Below, in pieces: positions 16,514 to 25,366 of a DNA stretch of 64,000 nt. The notes beneath the pieces are model-generated. The model had not been told where the DNA came from, ran no database searches, and saw only the letters and a list, made by a program, of their open reading frames with translations. The position numbers and the translations under genes are program-made. The stretch is taken from contig NZ_NHSJ01000140.1 of assembly GCF_002937075.1 (NCBI RefSeq), positions 17,060 to 81,059 of the forward strand. The letters are read 5' to 3'. How positions within the stretch are numbered: the stretch's first letter is position 1; each line of letters opens with the position of its first letter. The stretch comes from Rhodoblastus sphagnicola. Its GTDB lineage: Bacteria; Pseudomonadota; Alphaproteobacteria; Rhizobiales; Beijerinckiaceae.

Positions 16514-18213
16514 TGGCGCAGGTTCATTTCCGCTCCCATGACCTGCGCATTGAAGTGGAGAAGGGCTCCTCGCTGCTCGACGCGGCGCGGCGCGGCCGTA
16601 TCCGGCTGGACGCCCCCTGCAATGGCGCGGGCACATGCGGCAAATGCAAGGTGCGCCTCGACGACGACGCCCGCGACGCCGCCCGCATCGTAGCCTCCGA
16701 CAAACTGTCGGAGGCCGACCGTCGCGACGGTTTCGTGCTGCTCTGCACGACGCTGGTCGAAGGCGACCTCGCCCTCGACATGCCGGTCGGCGCCGAGCAC
16801 GGGTTGAAGATTCTGGAGCACGGCCAGCAGATCGACCTGCCGCTGGCGCCGTGGATCGGCAAACGCCACCGGCCCGAGTTGAACGCCACCGAAGTCCTGT
16901 CCGGCGCGGATGTGATCGCGCAGGAGCCCGGCGACACCACGCCCTACAGCTATGGCCTGGCGATCGACATCGGCAGCACGACCATCGTCGCCTCGCTGAT
17001 CGATCTGGGGACGGGATCGCGGGTTGGTTCGGCCTCGGCCCTCAATCCGCAGGCGCACCATGCCCAGGACGTGCTGTCGCGCATCAAACTGGGCTCGACG
17101 CCGGAGGGGCTGGCCTTGCTGGCGGGCGAGGTCATTGGCGAGATCAACCGTCTCATCGGCGAACTCGTCGCCGAGGCCCGCATCCCGCGCCGGCGCATCT
17201 ACGAAGCGGTGATCGCCGGCAACACCTGCATGCTGCATCTGGCCGCCAAGGTCGATCCCGAACCCTTGGGCCGCTATCCCTACACGCCGACGCTGACCGG
17301 CGACCGCCATCTGTCGTCCCGGGCCTTGGGGCTGGCGATTTCGAAATCCGGGCTGGTCTATGTGCCCCCGATCGTCTCCGGCTTCGTCGGCGCCGACATC
17401 ACCGCCGGCATGTTGTCCGCCAGCCTCGCCGAGGCCAAGGGCGTCACCTTGTTCGTCGATATCGGCACCAACGGCGAGATGGTCTTGGCCCGCGACGGCC
17501 ATTTGCAGGCGACCTCCACCGCCGCCGGCCCGGCCTTCGAGGGCATGAACATCGCCTGCGGCATGCGGGCGGCTCAAGGCGCCATCGAGCGCGTCAGTCT
17601 CGAAGGCGGCGACGTCAGCGTGCAAACCATCGGCGACGCGCCAGCTGTCGGCCTGTGCGGCAGCGGCCTGCTCGACGCCATCGCCGAACTGGCCGTGCAT
17701 GGCGTGATCGAAAGCTCCGGCCGCTTCACCAAAAATCGCGGCGCGCTGCCGCCGGGCCTGCAAGCCCGCTTTGGCGAGCGCGACGGCAAGCCTGTGTTTC
17801 ATCTCACCGAAACCGTCTTTCTGTCGCAGGGCGACATCCGCCAGGTGCAGCTCGCCAAGGGCGCCGTGCGCGCCGGCATCGACGTGCTGCTGCGCCGCAA
17901 CGGCCTGATCGCGGCGCAAGTGGACCGCGCGCTGATCGCGGGTTCGTTCGGCTATCACCTGACGGTGCGCAGCCTGCTGGATATCGGCCTGTTCCCGCCC
18001 GAATTCGACGGCAAGGCGGAATATGTCGGCAACACCTCGCAGACCGGCGCTGAAGCCCTGCTGACCCACGCGCCGAGCCGGGAGTCGCTCGCGCGGCTGG
18101 TGCGCGCGGTCGAAGCGGTGGAGCTGGCCAATGACGACGCCTTTACCAAAGTGTTCGTCGCCGCCATGGCGTTTCCCCGCCCCAACCGCCCTGAACTGGA
18201 AGCCGTGGCGTGA
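16513..18213 (+). CDS. Corrinoid-activating protein, [2Fe-2S] ASKHA type (RACE/RACo-like)
   Basis: This 566-residue ATP-dependent activator reduces the inactive Co(II) form of a corrinoid protein back to Co(I). The N-terminal plant-type [2Fe-2S] domain has Cys36, Cys42, Cys45 (C-N-G-A-G-T-C-G-K-C) and Cys78. The actin-like part has phosphate loops A-I-D-I-G-S-T-T (near 155) and F-V-D-I-G-T-N-G-E (near 315), and the nucleotide loop L-C-G-S-G-L-L-D-A. ATG 16513 overlaps the previous stop. Members of this family accompany O-, N- and S-demethylase corrinoid systems, so its presence says the upstream corrinoid protein works redox-sensitively. The upstream ferredoxin is the likely electron donor. 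Confidence 0.88.
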   Translation: MAQVHFRSHDLRIEVEKGSSLLDAARRGRIRLDAPCNGAGTCGKCKVRLDDDARDAARIVASDKLSEADRRDGFVLLCTTLVEGDLALDMPVGAEHGLKILEHGQQIDLPLAPWIGKRHRPELNATEVLSGADVIAQEPGDTTPYSYGLAIDIGSTTIVASLIDLGTGSRVGSASALNPQAHHAQDVLSRIKLGSTPEGLALLAGEVIGEINRLIGELVAEARIPRRRIYEAVIAGNTCMLHLAAKVDPEPLGRYPYTPTLTGDRHLSSRALGLAISKSGLVYVPPIVSGFVGADITAGMLSASLAEAKGVTLFVDIGTNGEMVLARDGHLQATSTAAGPAFEGMNIACGMRAAQGAIERVSLEGGDVSVQTIGDAPAVGLCGSGLLDAIAELAVHGVIESSGRFTKNRGALPPGLQARFGERDGKPVFHLTETVFLSQGDIRQVQLAKGAVRAGIDVLLRRNGLIAAQVDRALIAGSFGYHLTVRSLLDIGLFPPEFDGKAEYVGNTSQTGAEALLTHAPSRESLARLVRAVEAVELANDDAFTKVFVAAMAFPRPNRPELEAVA

Positions 18214-19196
18214 GCGGCGCGGATTCGCGTATTCCGGTCACGCTGGTCACGGGCTTTCTGGGCAGCGGCAAGACCACCCTGCTGTCCGCCCTGCTACGCC
18301 AGCCCGAACCGGGGCGCCTCGCAATCGTCATCAACGAATTCGGCGAGGTTCCGCTTGATCAGGCGTTGATCGGGCGCACCGAAGGCCAGGTCGTCGTGTT
18401 GAGCGGCGGCTGCCTGTGCTGCGCCATCGGCGGCGACGTGGTCTCGACCCTTCTGGGCTTGCACGCGCTGCGCGCGGAAAAACCGTTCGAGCGGGTCGTG
18501 ATCGAAACCAGCGGTCTGGCCGACCCCGGTCCGATCCTGGCGCCGCTGGTCCAGGCGCCGGAGCTGACCGGTCTGTTCCGCGTGGATGGCGTGGTGGCGG
18601 TGGTGGACGCCTTGCAAGGCCTGCGCGAACTCGGGAGGCAGCGGGTTTGCGTCAAGCAGGTCGCGCTCGCCGACCGCATCCTCCTCAGCAAGAGCGACAT
18701 CGCCGCGCCACTGGCGGTGACGCGTTTGCGGGACCGGCTGGCCGAGATCAATCCCTGGGCGCCGCTGACGACGGCCAATCACGGCGCCGTGGACGCCGCC
18801 TGGCTGTTCGATCCGGGGGCCGCCCGCCCCATCTGCGAACACGCCGGTCACGATCACGACCATTCCCACGGCATCGGCGCGTTTTGCCTGTGGTTCGACC
18901 AGCCCGTGACATGGGAGGCGTTCGCGCGGGCCGTCGGCGACCTGACCGAGGCGCACGGCGAGGCCATCCTGCGCATCAAGGGTCTGCTGAACCTCAACGG
19001 ACGCCCCGTCGCCGTCCATGGCGTGCAACACTTCCTGCATCCGCCCGAACCGCTGCCGGACTGGCCGGACCAGGAGCGCCGCTCGCGGCTCATTGTCATC
19101 GCCGACCGGCTGACAGAGGCGGAGGTGCGATCGTTTTTCTCAAACATGGACTTTGTTGCGCAAGCAAGCCGGAAAGAATGCGCTGACGCTTCCTGA
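18210..19196 (+). CDS. CobW/COG0523-family GTPase metallochaperone
   Basis: This 328-residue G3E GTPase has Walker A G-F-L-G-S-G-K-T-T, the metal motif G-G-C68-L-C-C71 and a His-rich stretch (about residues 211-222, H-A-G-H-D-H-D-H-S-H) that should bind Zn or Co. GTG 18210 overlaps the RACE stop (GTGA), putting it in the corrinoid methyltransferase operon. It may deliver zinc to the three methyltransferases or take part in cobalt/corrinoid loading. Zinc looks slightly more likely given three zinc enzymes, but the sequence does not decide. Confidence 0.82.
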   Translation: MSGADSRIPVTLVTGFLGSGKTTLLSALLRQPEPGRLAIVINEFGEVPLDQALIGRTEGQVVVLSGGCLCCAIGGDVVSTLLGLHALRAEKPFERVVIETSGLADPGPILAPLVQAPELTGLFRVDGVVAVVDALQGLRELGRQRVCVKQVALADRILLSKSDIAAPLAVTRLRDRLAEINPWAPLTTANHGAVDAAWLFDPGAARPICEHAGHDHDHSHGIGAFCLWFDQPVTWEAFARAVGDLTEAHGEAILRIKGLLNLNGRPVAVHGVQHFLHPPEPLPDWPDQERRSRLIVIADRLTEAEVRSFFSNMDFVAQASRKECADAS

Positions 19197-19239
19197 CCAG
19201 GGCAATCGGGTGAACGCAAATAGCGGTTAGGCGGGGACT

Positions 19240-19405
19240 CCTTCTCCCCTTGCGGGAGAAGGTGGATCGCCGCCGTCAGGCGGCGAGACGGATGAGGGGG
19301 TCGGCAGTCACGGAAAAACGCCTTTGTTCTTGCGTTTGAACCCCTCATCCGACCCCCATAGCCCGTCGCATGACGCCCGTCTTGCGATGGGCTTTGGGGA
19401 GAAGG
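19240..19405. repeat. Dispersed palindromic intergenic repeat
   Basis: CCTTCTCCCC (19240-19249) is matched by its exact inverse at 19396-19405, and GGATGAGGGG (19290-19299) by its inverse at 19341-19350. Further small hairpins lie inside. This composition is typical of the repeated intergenic elements of Rhizobiales genomes. It lies between two convergent operons and may act as a bidirectional terminator. Confidence 0.6.
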
Positions 19406-19482
19406 AAACACGACCGCGCGTGCTTCTTCTTCATTCACCTGATTGCCCTGGTTCCCTGACAAGCGACAGGCGGTCGTTCTTC

Positions 19483-20841
19483 TCAATCCCGCGCCAGCGC
19501 CAGCTTTTGACCGAACGGCGGCGCGGCGCGCGCGTGGGAGTCCGGCACGGCCCAGATCACCGGCCATTCCGGCTGGAAGCGCGCCGGTCCCTCCAGGTCG
19601 GTCAGGACCACGCCAATGTCCGGCCGATACAGGTCGGCGCGCTCGAGCAGCGGCGTGAAATCGGTGCCGCCGCCGCCGGCGAAATCAATGTCGTCCAAAT
19701 CAATGTCGCGCAAGTCGAACGCGCCCGGCTCGAAGACCTCGACACGACGGACCCGGTCATCGCCGATCACCACAATGAGGCCAGCCTCCTGCCGGCGGCT
19801 GATCGCCGCGATCTCCGTGGCGAATTGTTTGAGCAGATCGTCGTCGATCGAGCCGGACACATCGACGATCACGGCGATGCGCGGCGCGTTGGCGTTGGCG
19901 CAGGAACCGGGCTCGAACGGCAGGCGCCGGTTCGGGCCGGCGCGTCCCTGGTTGGCGATATAGGAGCGCGTCGGCCGCGACCACGACACCGCCTGCTTTC
20001 GCGAAAGTCCTCTGGCGAGCCGCGTGCGCAAAACCTGGCGCCAGGGGGTGCGGGTGCGCGGCAGATCGGCGATCAGGGCGCGCAGCATGGAAAAATCGCC
20101 GTCGCCGGCATGGCCGCGCAACAGGCGCTCGCTCCATTCGCGGGCCTGTTCGGTTTCAAGCTCCGGCGCGGATTCCGCGTCGAGGTTCGGCGCGAGGTCG
20201 TAAGCGATTTGAGCGCCGAGTTCGCGCGCCCGCGCCGCGCGCGGGCCATCTTGGGCGCTTGGCTGGGCGCTCGGCTGAAGCGGGTCGCCGGTCTGGCGTG
20301 GCGAACCGTCGCCCTCGGCCTGGGACGCGCGCGCCTTGGCGCCGGTCTCCGCCCGCGCGCCCTTGCCGCGATCGTCGATGCTGCGGTAGAGCCGCTCGAC
20401 ATCCCATTGCAACAAAGCGGTTTCGACATCCTGTTTCACATTCAGCGCCTGCGCCAGCAACTCGTCGAGGAAAACGGACGAAGCCGGCAGGCGCAGCCAG
20501 CCGAGATGCCCAAGCGCGCTGTTGACGATGGCGTCTGCGCAGATGTTGAACAATTGCATGTCGAGATCGCCAAGCACGCGCCGCAGATCGAGCGCGCGTT
20601 GCGGGTGGCGCAGCGCGATGTGCAGAACCTCGTGCGCGACAAATCCCGTCTGTTCGGGCAGGCCGAGGCGCTCGAAGGCGGGGCCGTACAACACCCGGTC
20701 GCCGTCGGTCATCACCATGGGCGCGTCGTCGTCGATTATGTCCTGGTGCCCGACCCAGAGCGCGAGACCGCCAGTGGACGGCGCGAATTCCACCATGCGC
20801 TGGATCGCGCGGACGCCCCGGTGATCATGCATCGACGCCAT
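19483..20841 (-). CDS. VWA-like domain protein with HExxH metallopeptidase-like N-terminus
   Basis: This 452-residue protein of the DUF2201 type has an N-terminal metallopeptidase-like domain with H70-E-x2-H74 (H-E-V-L-H-I-A-L-R-H), a low-complexity linker (about 165-215), and a C-terminal von Willebrand A-like domain with a D-V-S-G-S metal-adhesion motif. It is encoded directly after and overlapping a MoxR-like AAA ATPase, the usual pairing, in which the ATPase and VWA protein act together in assembly or maturation of a partner. The partner here is not identifiable. ATG 20841 is used; an ATG nine bases further in is possible. Confidence 0.75.
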   Translation of the reverse strand: MASMHDHRGVRAIQRMVEFAPSTGGLALWVGHQDIIDDDAPMVMTDGDRVLYGPAFERLGLPEQTGFVAHEVLHIALRHPQRALDLRRVLGDLDMQLFNICADAIVNSALGHLGWLRLPASSVFLDELLAQALNVKQDVETALLQWDVERLYRSIDDRGKGARAETGAKARASQAEGDGSPRQTGDPLQPSAQPSAQDGPRAARARELGAQIAYDLAPNLDAESAPELETEQAREWSERLLRGHAGDGDFSMLRALIADLPRTRTPWRQVLRTRLARGLSRKQAVSWSRPTRSYIANQGRAGPNRRLPFEPGSCANANAPRIAVIVDVSGSIDDDLLKQFATEIAAISRRQEAGLIVVIGDDRVRRVEVFEPGAFDLRDIDLDDIDFAGGGGTDFTPLLERADLYRPDIGVVLTDLEGPARFQPEWPVIWAVPDSHARAAPPFGQKLALARD

Positions 20842-21934
20842 CCCGGCGGCGCAATTCGGCGTAGCGTCGGTAGGACGGACTGTCCAGAATCGCGGCCTCC
20901 AGCCCCGCGGCGAGCGCGCGCTGCATCAACAGCTCCATCGTCAGGGTCTGCGCCTCGCGCAGCGGCAGCGGCGTGGCCCCCTTGATATCGGGCAATTGCT
21001 CAACAATCTCAAGCGCGCGCGAAAAAGTCCGGTCGTCGGCGCAGGCGGCCAACAGCCCGTAGATCATGCCGTAGAGGGCGTCGAGCGATCTCGGCAGCAG
21101 GGCGGCGGTCTCGGCGCCGGGACGCGCCGCCAGCAGGCGCACCACGTCGGCGCCGGCCTGGATCTCGCGCAGCACGCCAAAAAACTCCGCCGCATTGGCG
21201 GCGCCTATGCGCCCCTGCACGAACACGCGTTTGGCCGAGGCGGACAGGCCGGATTTCAGCACATTGGAAATGTCCTCCCAGCCGCGCGGGCTGGCGCCGA
21301 TCAGATGGTCGCCCGCAAGCTGCGCCTGGGAATCGTCGAGCTTGTCCGGCCGGATTTTCAGATAAGCCATAACCTCCGGCGCGAAATTCATGGAGGTCGC
21401 GTGGTCGAGAAAAGCCTCGATCACCGTCTGCACGTTGAAGTGGAACATGCGGTCGGCCAGCGCCGTTCCCATATCGTGGCCGACCGCGCCATGGAAACTG
21501 GCGTTGCCGGCGGCGATCACCTGCCAGCCATCGGGCAGAACGTAATTGCCGACGCGGCGATCGAGGATCAGGGAATAGGCCGAGATTTGCAGCCGTTGAT
21601 CGGCGGCGGTCAGTTCGTCGAGAAACAGGATGCCATCGTGCGCGTCGGGCGAGGGCAGGAATTCAGGCGGGAACCACACGGTTTTCGCCAGTGCGTCGTC
21701 GGCATAGATGGCGCCGCGAATATCGACCGGCTCGATGGTGGTCAGACGCAAATCGACCAGCGGAATCTTGAAATGGTCCGCGACCTGCCGGACGACGGAC
21801 GACTTCCCGACGCCGCGCGCGCCCCACAGCATCGAGGCGCGGCGCCGCAGCACCGGGTCTGAATATTGCTCGATCAAGGCGGCTTTCGCCGTCGCGATCG
21901 AAATCGGGGGAATGTTCATGGGATTGCCGCGCAT
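20825..21934 (-). CDS. MoxR-like AAA+ ATPase
   Basis: This 369-residue AAA+ ATPase has Walker A G-A-R-G-V-G-K-S-S, Walker B G-I-L-F-L-D-E and a sensor region A-A-G-N. It is paired with the downstream VWA/metallopeptidase protein (17-bp overlap) and preceded by a membrane protein (1-bp overlap), giving a three-gene coupled module. MoxR/VWA pairs act as chaperone-like machines for metal enzyme or envelope complexes; the target here is unknown. Confidence 0.85.
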   Translation of the reverse strand: MRGNPMNIPPISIATAKAALIEQYSDPVLRRRASMLWGARGVGKSSVVRQVADHFKIPLVDLRLTTIEPVDIRGAIYADDALAKTVWFPPEFLPSPDAHDGILFLDELTAADQRLQISAYSLILDRRVGNYVLPDGWQVIAAGNASFHGAVGHDMGTALADRMFHFNVQTVIEAFLDHATSMNFAPEVMAYLKIRPDKLDDSQAQLAGDHLIGASPRGWEDISNVLKSGLSASAKRVFVQGRIGAANAAEFFGVLREIQAGADVVRLLAARPGAETAALLPRSLDALYGMIYGLLAACADDRTFSRALEIVEQLPDIKGATPLPLREAQTLTMELLMQRALAAGLEAAILDSPSYRRYAELRRRDGVDA

Positions 21935-22968
21935 CAGGCCCTTTCTTCATCGATGAGATGGGGTTCAACCGACGCTTCCGGACCTTCGCCAACGTCCGGC
22001 AAGGGAAACCATGACGGAGCCTTGGAAGGACGCGGCAGCGGCGGAATTTCGAAACGCGGCAGTTCACGCATGGCGAACAGCATGAAAAGCAGCACCGGCG
22101 GAAAGTTGAAGATCAGAAACCGGAAGGGGGAGTCCTCGGGGATGCCCGCGAAGGTCAGCGCCCCGGCGCCGGCGATCAGGGCGACGGACACCAACAGGGG
22201 GATCAGGCGCCGGAACACCACGGCCCAGCGCGCCCGCAAAAACCTGTCGTGGAATTGGCGCGGCGGCTCGGCAAAAGTCCGAGCGAGATGCGCCACGGTT
22301 CGCTCCAGCGCGCTCTCGATGTGGCGGCTGCGGCGGGGCTCCTTGCCCGGCGCGCGCAAGGAGCTGGTCCAACCGGCCCCGCGCGGTCGCAGCACCCGCC
22401 AATCCCAGCCTAAAATCGCCAGCAAGTCTTCCGGCAAGTCTTCCGGCATGGCCAGCGCACAATCCGGCCGGGGCGACAGCTCGATCTCCGCCGGATATCC
22501 TGTTCCGGTGTCCGCCTTCACGGCCAGATCGAGGCGATCGAGCCGGGTTTGCGCCGATGTGAGCGCCATCGGCATCGGCCGCGTCGCATCGCCCGGCTTA
22601 GGCGTCAGCCGGTAGCTGAAGGCGATGGGAATATCCGCGACCCAGCGAAACTGGCGCTCCAGCGGAACGGCCTCGACGCGGGCCAGCAGCTCTCCGGGAT
22701 CGTCGCCCTCCGTCGTCAGCTTCGCTGTCGCGCCGCTTGCAAGGGTCACGACGCGGATCAGCCTGAACAGCGGGGGGCGTGGGTTCTCAAGCTGAAGGAT
22801 TTCGCTCGCGCCAGCGCAGCCCGTCGTTGCGCTGTCGCGCACGATCGGCTTGAAGGCGAGGCGCCGCTCGATGCGGTTGCTCGCGGAGAGATCGACATGG
22901 CGGCCGCGACGGGTGAAAGGTTCGATCAGGCCGAGAATTTCGTGGTGGGTCAGAGGGGGCGCCGTCAC
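21934..22968 (-). CDS. Hypothetical membrane protein of the MoxR/VWA module
   Basis: This 344-residue protein of unrecognised family has a soluble N-terminal part of about 250 residues and two adjacent hydrophobic segments (about 258-278 and 288-307) followed by a proline-rich tail. It overlaps the AAA ATPase start by 1 bp, so it is translated together with the module and may anchor it to the inner membrane. No catalytic motif was seen. Confidence 0.7.
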   Translation of the reverse strand: MTAPPLTHHEILGLIEPFTRRGRHVDLSASNRIERRLAFKPIVRDSATTGCAGASEILQLENPRPPLFRLIRVVTLASGATAKLTTEGDDPGELLARVEAVPLERQFRWVADIPIAFSYRLTPKPGDATRPMPMALTSAQTRLDRLDLAVKADTGTGYPAEIELSPRPDCALAMPEDLPEDLLAILGWDWRVLRPRGAGWTSSLRAPGKEPRRSRHIESALERTVAHLARTFAEPPRQFHDRFLRARWAVVFRRLIPLLVSVALIAGAGALTFAGIPEDSPFRFLIFNFPPVLLFMLFAMRELPRFEIPPLPRPSKAPSWFPLPDVGEGPEASVEPHLIDEERA

Positions 22969-23173
22969 GCCGCCTTGTCCGCGCGATAGGCCGCCGTCCG
23001 ATGCAGACGCCGCCAGCCAAAGAAACGCCAGACAACAAAACGCGGACGCGTCCGCCGCTCACCAAACGTCAATCGATCGCCTCCAGCGCGCTTCACGCCC
23101 AAAGCGTATATCGGATCGGTCCAGTGTCAAAGCGCATCCGCCCCGACGGCGGGCGCGGGCCGGTCTCCGCCTT

Positions 23174-23365
23174 TCAGGCGGCGTCGCCCTGGCGCGACTG
23201 TCCTCTTTGCGACGCCAGCATTTGCAACTGTCTCACGGCTTCATCGACATGGTCGCGGGCCCTTTGCCGGGCGACCGCGTCCATGCTCGAGACTTCCAGT
23301 TCGGCGCGCGCGTAAAGCATGTGAATGAGCGCCAGTTCCATGATTTCCGCGATTTCGCTGTCCAT
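23174..23365 (-). CDS. Small hypothetical helical protein
   Basis: A 63-residue acidic, helix-forming ORF (E-I-A-E-I-M-E-L-A-L...) with a good GGGGAG ribosome-binding site seven bases before the ATG. It is in the same direction as the MoxR module but 205 bp upstream of it. No family recognised. Confidence 0.5.
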   Translation of the reverse strand: MDSEIAEIMELALIHMLYARAELEVSSMDAVARQRARDHVDEAVRQLQMLASQRGQSRQGDAA

Positions 23366-23611
23366 TCACATGCTCCCCGTGACGCCGCATTGTCTTGTTA
23401 TTTTCGGTCGTCAAGGCCAGTTTCGCACAGGAAGCAAGAAATCCGTATGTCACAGATCAAGTCAGTCTTTATGAATTGACGGGCGCAAGGTTAAGACCGG
23501 CATATAATTTCGGCCTTTTAACTCAACTTTGCCTGCGTCGAGATTCAGGCCAGTTTCGACCCTTTCCCTTGATCCGCGACGCGCGCTTCCAATTCCGGGA
23601 ACGAAACAGCG

Positions 23612-24478
23612 TCACGCCTCGGCCGTGACCGCGACCTCCACCGACAGCCCAAGGAAGGCGTCGGAGGCGCCGACAAAACTGCCGCTGACGGGCATCGCCT
23701 GCCTGAGGTCGCGCGCGACGGCCACCGGGACGAGATTTTGCCCGCCGACGCTCCGGTTGGTCGGGTCGAAGGTGATCCACCCGGCGCCGGGCGCATAGAC
23801 TTCCGCCCAGGCGTGGGTCGAGCCGGCGTCGGCCGATCCTTTGAGCCCCTCCGCCACGAAGAGATAGCCCGAAACGATCCGCGCCCCAAAACCCAGGCAT
23901 CGCGCCGCCTCGACAAACAGCACCGCGAAATCGCGGCAGGATCCCCAGCCGCGATCGAGCGTCTCGACCGGCGATTGCACGCCTTCGTCCTCGCGGCTCT
24001 GGTAGCGGATCCAGAGGGAAACGCCCGCGCTAAGATCCTTGAGCAGCGCCAGCGTGTCGGTCTGGACGCCACGGACGAAAGCCCACGCCCAGTCGCGCAG
24101 CCGCCCCGTTGGATCGAGGTATTGCTGGAACATCAGGGCGCCGAGATCGGTCTGCTCGTCGTCGGCGTAGCGAAACGGATAGGTCATGGCGCGAACCTCG
24201 AGGTCGAAGATCGGCCAGGGGTCGTCGGCGAGCTGGAGTTGCGCGACGCTGTCGATGACGAGCGTGTCGGCCGTGTTGGAAAAGGTGGCGACGGCGACGC
24301 TGTTGCCGAACACGTCCTGGGACCAGGTCAGCGTGGCCGGCGGCGTGATCGTCACCTCGCTCGAAATCAGCCGGAGGTCGCGGCTCTCCCTGGGGCGCAA
24401 CATCAGGCGGTGAGGGTTCAGGCTCACCGGGTGGCGATAGCGATAGGTCGTCCTGTGCGCGATCCTGAGCGTGATCAA
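23612..24478 (-). CDS. Transglutaminase-like cysteine protease family protein
   Basis: This 288-residue protein carries the papain/transglutaminase triad Cys181 (G-S-C-R-D-F), His222 (T-H-A-W-A-E-V-Y) and Asp238 (F-D-P-T-N), preceded by the N-terminal beta domain typical of bacterial proteins of this class. I start it at TTG 24478 because AAGGAG lies six bases ahead and the protein then opens with the usual I-T-L-R-I-x-H-x-T-x-Y. An ATG 48 bases earlier has no such site. Bacterial members are thought to be peptidases or amidases of peptide bonds; the substrate is unknown. Confidence 0.78.
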   Translation of the reverse strand: MITLRIAHRTTYRYRHPVSLNPHRLMLRPRESRDLRLISSEVTITPPATLTWSQDVFGNSVAVATFSNTADTLVIDSVAQLQLADDPWPIFDLEVRAMTYPFRYADDEQTDLGALMFQQYLDPTGRLRDWAWAFVRGVQTDTLALLKDLSAGVSLWIRYQSREDEGVQSPVETLDRGWGSCRDFAVLFVEAARCLGFGARIVSGYLFVAEGLKGSADAGSTHAWAEVYAPGAGWITFDPTNRSVGGQNLVPVAVARDLRQAMPVSGSFVGASDAFLGLSVEVAVTAEA

Positions 24479-24781
24479 GAAACTCTCCTTTTCACCGCAA
24501 GGGAATGTGGGTTCGCGTAAAGACAACGCGTCGAGGAGGGGTTTTAGCGCGCACGCGGCCAGATCGGCAATCCATGAATGAGCGCATGAAATATTATATA
24601 GCTTTTCACTTGTAAAATTGACGGGACTCGCTAAATTGGTGAAGTCGAACGGTGGCTTTCAGGCATGGTTTCCGAGGAAACTACTCGCGATCGCCCCACA
24701 CATATCCTGCTAAAAAGTGCAAATTCGACTGCCGGCGACCGCGCTGGCACGCATTTCCGGCTTATCTAGAAAGGGGTTTCC
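24479..24781. other. Divergent intergenic region between transglutaminase gene and csp
   Basis: 303 bp holding the 5' leader of the cold-shock gene. It is AT-rich around 24590-24645. A weak promoter candidate (TTGTAA, 16 bp, TAAATT) lies about 150 bp before the cold-shock ATG, which would give the long leader common for csp mRNAs. No sulfur-regulon dyad is present. Confidence 0.35.
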
Positions 24782-24994
24782 ATGTCTCAGGGAACCGTGA
24801 AGTGGTTTAATTTCGAAAAAGGCTTTGGGTTCATCGCGCCGGATGGCGGCGGTCAGGACGCCTTTGTCCATGTCAGCGCGGTCGAGCGCGCCGGCATCAG
24901 CCAGTTGCGGGAGGGCGACAAGGTCTCCTTCGAACTCGTCGCGGACCGCAGGACCGGCAAGATGTCGGCTGAAAAGCTTGAAATCGTGACCTGA
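24782..24994 (+). CDS. cspA: Cold-shock protein (CspA family)
   Basis: This 70-residue single cold-shock domain has both RNA-binding motifs: RNP1 K-G-F-G-F-I and RNP2 D-A-F-V-H-V, starting with the family opening G-T-V-K-W-F-N. It binds single-stranded RNA and DNA and helps translation. The AAAGGGG ribosome-binding site is six bases ahead. It is monocistronic and followed by two hairpins. Confidence 0.92.
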   Translation: MSQGTVKWFNFEKGFGFIAPDGGGQDAFVHVSAVERAGISQLREGDKVSFELVADRRTGKMSAEKLEIVT

Positions 24995-25366
24995 CCTTCA
25001 CGCCGGAGGCGAGCCGACCACGGATGTACTGGCGGCCCGCCTCCGGACCTTGAAGGTCCGGCCCCCTCGATCTTGGGGGCTCCCGCGCGAAAAACGACTC
25101 CGCGCCAGGGTTCGTTCGGCGAACGCCCGTTCACCGGGCGATCGCCATTTTTATTTCATATTGTTGTCCGGCGAGAAGGTCCGCGTCCGCGGACGCCCGG
25201 ACCATTTTTCGCAAACATGCCTGCATTTTCAAGCCAAGGAAATGCCGGGTCGCGTGAACAACACGCCCCCCAACCAAAGCCCCCTGTTTTCGCGCTTGAG
25301 GACGCCTGTCGTCGCGCGGGGGCATGAGGGCGCGACACCCGTTCCGACTTCGATTCGAGGCTCTTC
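24995..25366. other. Intergenic region with two consecutive hairpins after csp
   Basis: 372 bp. CCGGACC/GGTCCGG (25043-25049 and 25055-25061) and GCCCCC/GGGGGC (25061-25066 and 25075-25080) form two adjacent stem-loops about 50 bp after the cold-shock stop, a likely transcript end. The rest shows no gene I can support; GAGG six bases before the TTG start of ndvB is its ribosome-binding site. Confidence 0.45.

Noticed and set aside
24605..24640. Strong promoter for the cold-shock gene
   Set aside because: Only a weak -35/-10 pair was found; TTGACG is present but without a -10 at proper spacing, so I list the region without a firm promoter call.
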